Assembly: GCA_021234155.1 (NCBI GenBank)
Contig: JAJEKV010000002.1
Span: 44,011,203 to 44,075,202 of the forward strand
Direction of reading: 5' to 3'
Source: Isoetes taiwanensis
Lineage: Eukaryota; Streptophyta; Lycopodiopsida; Isoetales; Isoetaceae
Length of the DNA: 64,000 nt
The number at the start of each line of letters is the position of its first letter. The first letter of the stretch is position 1. Made by a program: the position numbers and the translations under genes. Below the pieces are notes generated by a model. The model was given only the letters and a program-made list of their open reading frames with translations. It made no database searches and had not been told where the DNA came from. Shown here in pieces: positions 61,170 to 64,000 of this stretch.

Positions 61170-62620
61170 AGCAATTTCTAACTGGAATCTTAGAGAATCT
61201 CTAAAAACTAAGGAAATCTAAGGGAGAATCTTCATAAACTCTTAGAAAACTGAAGCATGCACAAACTAGAACATGCACCGTAGGATCGATTAAAAAACTT
61301 GTATATATATACAAGTAGTTGTACTATGAGGGACTGTACAAATTCGATTAGACGCCAAAAAGGCAGTGCCATCCAACGAAGATTTTATTAGAATTCTCCT
61401 AGATTCTCCAAGGCTCTAGAAAGATTTCCCTAGATTCTATGAGATTCCATCAATGTTGATTCCTCGAGGGATTTTACAAATTCGACTAGAAATCAAATTT
61501 GATTCTATAGAGATTCTCCAAGATCCCATCAAGATTCTCTAGATACTCAAAGATTTTATGAAGATTCCCTTAGATTCCTAAAGATTCTCCTGAGATTTCT
61601 CTAGATTTTTAAAGATTGTCCTAAGATTCCTCTAGATTCCCCAAGATTCCATATAGATTCTTCAAGATTCCCTTAGATTCTACGAAGATTCCCCTGTAGA
61701 ACACATCTAGTGTCAAAGATTTCCATAGATCCCCTTGGATTCCCCCTACATTCCCTAAGATTCCACAAAGATCTCCTAGATTCTTAAGGTTTTTACAAAG
61801 ATTCCCCTAGATTTTCAAAGATCATCTAAAGATTCCTTTAGATTACCCAAGATTCTATGTAGATTCTCGTAGATTCCCTTAGATTCTATAAAGATTCCAC
61901 TAGATTCTCTAAGATTCCATCAGGATTCCCCTAGATTCTCAAATATTTTTTGAAGATTCTCTTAGATTCCTCTATATTCTTTTGATGCTCCCATAGATTC
62001 CTTAAGATTCTTTTGATATTTCCTTGATTTCCAAAGGTTATCCCAAGATTCCTTTAGATTCCCTTAGATTCCTTTAGATTCTCTTGAGATTCCCCTAGAT
62101 ACTCAAATATTATCCTAAGATTCCTCTAGATTGCCTAAGATTCCATGTAGATTCTTCTAGATTCTCTTATATTCTATGGAGATTTCCCCGTAGAACACAC
62201 CTAGTGTCAAAGATTTCCATAGGTCCCCTTGGATTCTCCCTCGATTCCCTATAAGATCCCCCTGGATACTTAAGGTTCTATATATTCCCCTAGATTTTCA
62301 AAGATTATTTGACGGTTCATTTAGATTCCCCAAGATTCTATGTAGATTCTCCTAGATTTCCTTAAATTCTATGAACATTCCCCTAGATTCGTTAAGATTC
62401 TATCAAGATTTCCCTAGATTCTTAAACATTTTTCGAAGATTCTCCTAGATTTCCCTAGATGCTTTTGAGATTCCCATAGACTCCTTAAGATTCTCTTGAG
62501 ATTCCTTTGATTCCCAAAGATTATCCCAAAATTCCTCTAGATTCCCCAAGCTTCTATATAGATTCTCTTAGATTCCCTTAGATTCTATGAAGATTCCCCT
62601 AGATTATCCAAGGTTGCACG
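61170..62620. repeat. AGATTCCCCTAGATTCT-type minisatellite with ~500-bp higher-order period
   Basis: Variants of AGATTCYCYTAGATTCY repeat for about 1.4 kb. A distinctive block (GTAGAACACATCTAGTGTCA, then AAGATTTCCATAG) occurs at 61695 and 62192, which gives a higher-order period of about 497 bases. No coding potential. Confidence 0.9.
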
Positions 62621-63186
62621 GAATGATGTCAAACCACTACTCATTAAAAAGCATTCGATGAGAGGAATCCAAGATGTGGGTCCCGCTTTGATCCGAGATC
62701 TCGATCACAAGATAAAGTCGTTTGAATGAAACACAAAAGAAGGAAGCTTCCATGAAAGCTTCATAATTAATGGGGTGCCACCTCATTACCTTTTCATTAA
62801 ATAAGGGTGACACCTCACCCCTTTAATATAAAAAACTCTAATTTAATAAAAAAATGAATGGCTAGGATTTCTCCTCCCCTTTTTGATCTAACGGTTGAGA
62901 TTGGTTACACCAAATCCACTTTGGAAGAAGCTTCATTGCACCTTCCTAGTAAAAATAAAGGGCCATGATTTCGCCTCCCCTTTTTGATCTGATGGTCTAG
63001 AGATGTGTTGCATGCATGTCCCATGCATGACCCATCCATAATCCAATGGCCCATGTCGCGCCACTTAACAAGTGCCCCCAATCCGACGGCAAAGAAGCAT
63101 GTCACATATTTTTAGCACATTATATAAACCATGGATGCATCGTTTCCCTGGGACACATAGAATAATTTGATAAATATAATGATATA

Positions 63187-63500
63187 GGGGGGTATTCGAC
63201 TTGTGGTATGAGCAAGGGGGTATTCGACTTGCAAAATAGTGGCCTTAGTTTAGACGAGCCTAATACCCCCTGGGTATTCCAGAAGTCTAATACCCCTTTT
63301 TTTGGGACTTTTTCGGATAGGGGTTCCGGCCAAGGAGGAATGGGTGGTATTTGACCTGCCTAATATCAACCCAAAATTCGGGGTATTCGACTTGTGGAAT
63401 AAGTGTGCATGTTGAAACCACGAGTCTAATACCCCCTATTCCACGAGTCAAATACCCCCTGGAATCGAGGTCCAAATGGGGTGCTAATAAATGCACCGTG
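63187..63500. repeat. Foldback repeat with GGGGTATTCGACTTG ends
   Basis: GGGGTATTCGACTTG(TG/CA) occurs three times on plus and its complement-like AATACCCC(C/T) several times, including CTATTCCACGAGTCAAATACCCC against GGGGTATTCGACTTGTGGAATAAG. It could fold on itself and has relatives near 47.0 and 49.2 kb. The rest of the window to 64000 holds nothing recognised. Confidence 0.7.
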
Positions 63501-64000
63501 GGAAAGCACCCTTAGAGCATCGTGTTCAAGCCCATTCCTTTGACATAACTAGATATTCTTAGGAAATTTGAGCTTTTTTTACTTTATTCTTTGCTATCCC
63601 TCTAACAAGAATTACAATTTCAAAGTTACTCTTTACAAGAAATTTATCGCGAACATTTCTCTTTGTCGAATTTGTGCGAGATTGAAATAATAATGCGAAC
63701 GTCATGCTTGGCAATTACCTACAATTGCTCATAGAGTATGTCCTTCATATTAACCGTATGTGACTAAATAATAATGGTTCGTATATTTAAATGTGGTAAA
63801 GTATGTTTTCTCTTTGAATAAAGAGGATTTTGGATGTCCATCAGTTGTAGATTCATGAGATTTATTTCATCTCTTTGCAAATTGAAACTCACACAAGTTG
63901 TGATCACATATAGCCAATTGTTTTTTTGGAATTAATATGCTCAGTACATTTTAAACTCAAGCAATACAGTCTATTTTACATTAATCTTACTAAATATAAG

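Overview
The window looks like nuclear DNA of a land plant. It has two intron-rich eukaryotic genes whose exon sequences match plant protein families, plant-type retrotransposons (copia gag, L1-type LINE, tRNA primer-binding sites) and large repeat-filled introns. The style (TE-filled introns, several LINE lineages, long degenerate minisatellites) suggests a non-seed plant such as a fern, but that is inference. There are no rRNA genes, CRISPR arrays or bacterial operons. I found no intact tRNA gene by eye.

Layout. 1-8.5 kb: short repeats, an unrecognised decayed coding-like block, and a 4.4 kb LTR retrotransposon (4113-8517) with LTRs that look identical and no pol genes. 8.5-14 kb: no convincing gene. 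14.0-15.0 kb: an array rich in TTCTAGAA. 15.6-17.7 kb: an old LINE. 19.7-32.0 kb (minus): a complete 13-exon gene for a BRE/BRCC45 (BABAM2-type) protein. Its 8.6 kb intron 8 holds a gag-only copia-type element, several truncated copies of one LINE family, and PPR-like debris. 32.2-35 kb: a 245-bp direct-repeat pair, a 153-bp near-perfect hairpin and an NLR (NB-ARC) pseudogene. 37.7-40.1 kb (minus): two more LINE remnants. 40.7-46.4 kb (minus): a complete 10-exon site-1 protease gene (S1P/SBT6.1). 47-51 kb: exon-like open frames of unknown nature. 51.5-61.1 kb: a nearly full-length but frameshifted L1-type LINE, split near its 3' end by a 3.8 kb nested insertion. 61.2-62.6 kb: an AGATTCCC/TAGATTCT minisatellite with a higher-order period near 500 bp. 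63.2-63.5 kb: a foldback repeat whose relatives occur near 47 and 49.2 kb.

The two host genes are probably functional. All exon phases join, almost all splice sites are canonical (one GC-AG intron in S1P, one weak donor in BRE), and the S1P catalytic residues are present. The proteins act in unrelated processes: BRE in K63-deubiquitinase/DNA-damage scaffolding, and S1P in Golgi proteolysis of membrane-bound transcription factors and propeptides. The most unusual signals are PCNA-binding (PIP-box)-like motifs in the C-terminal tail of the intronic LINE family, its shared 3' hairpin with a (TTTC)n tail, the very young pol-less LTR element, and the hairpin next to the NLR pseudogene.
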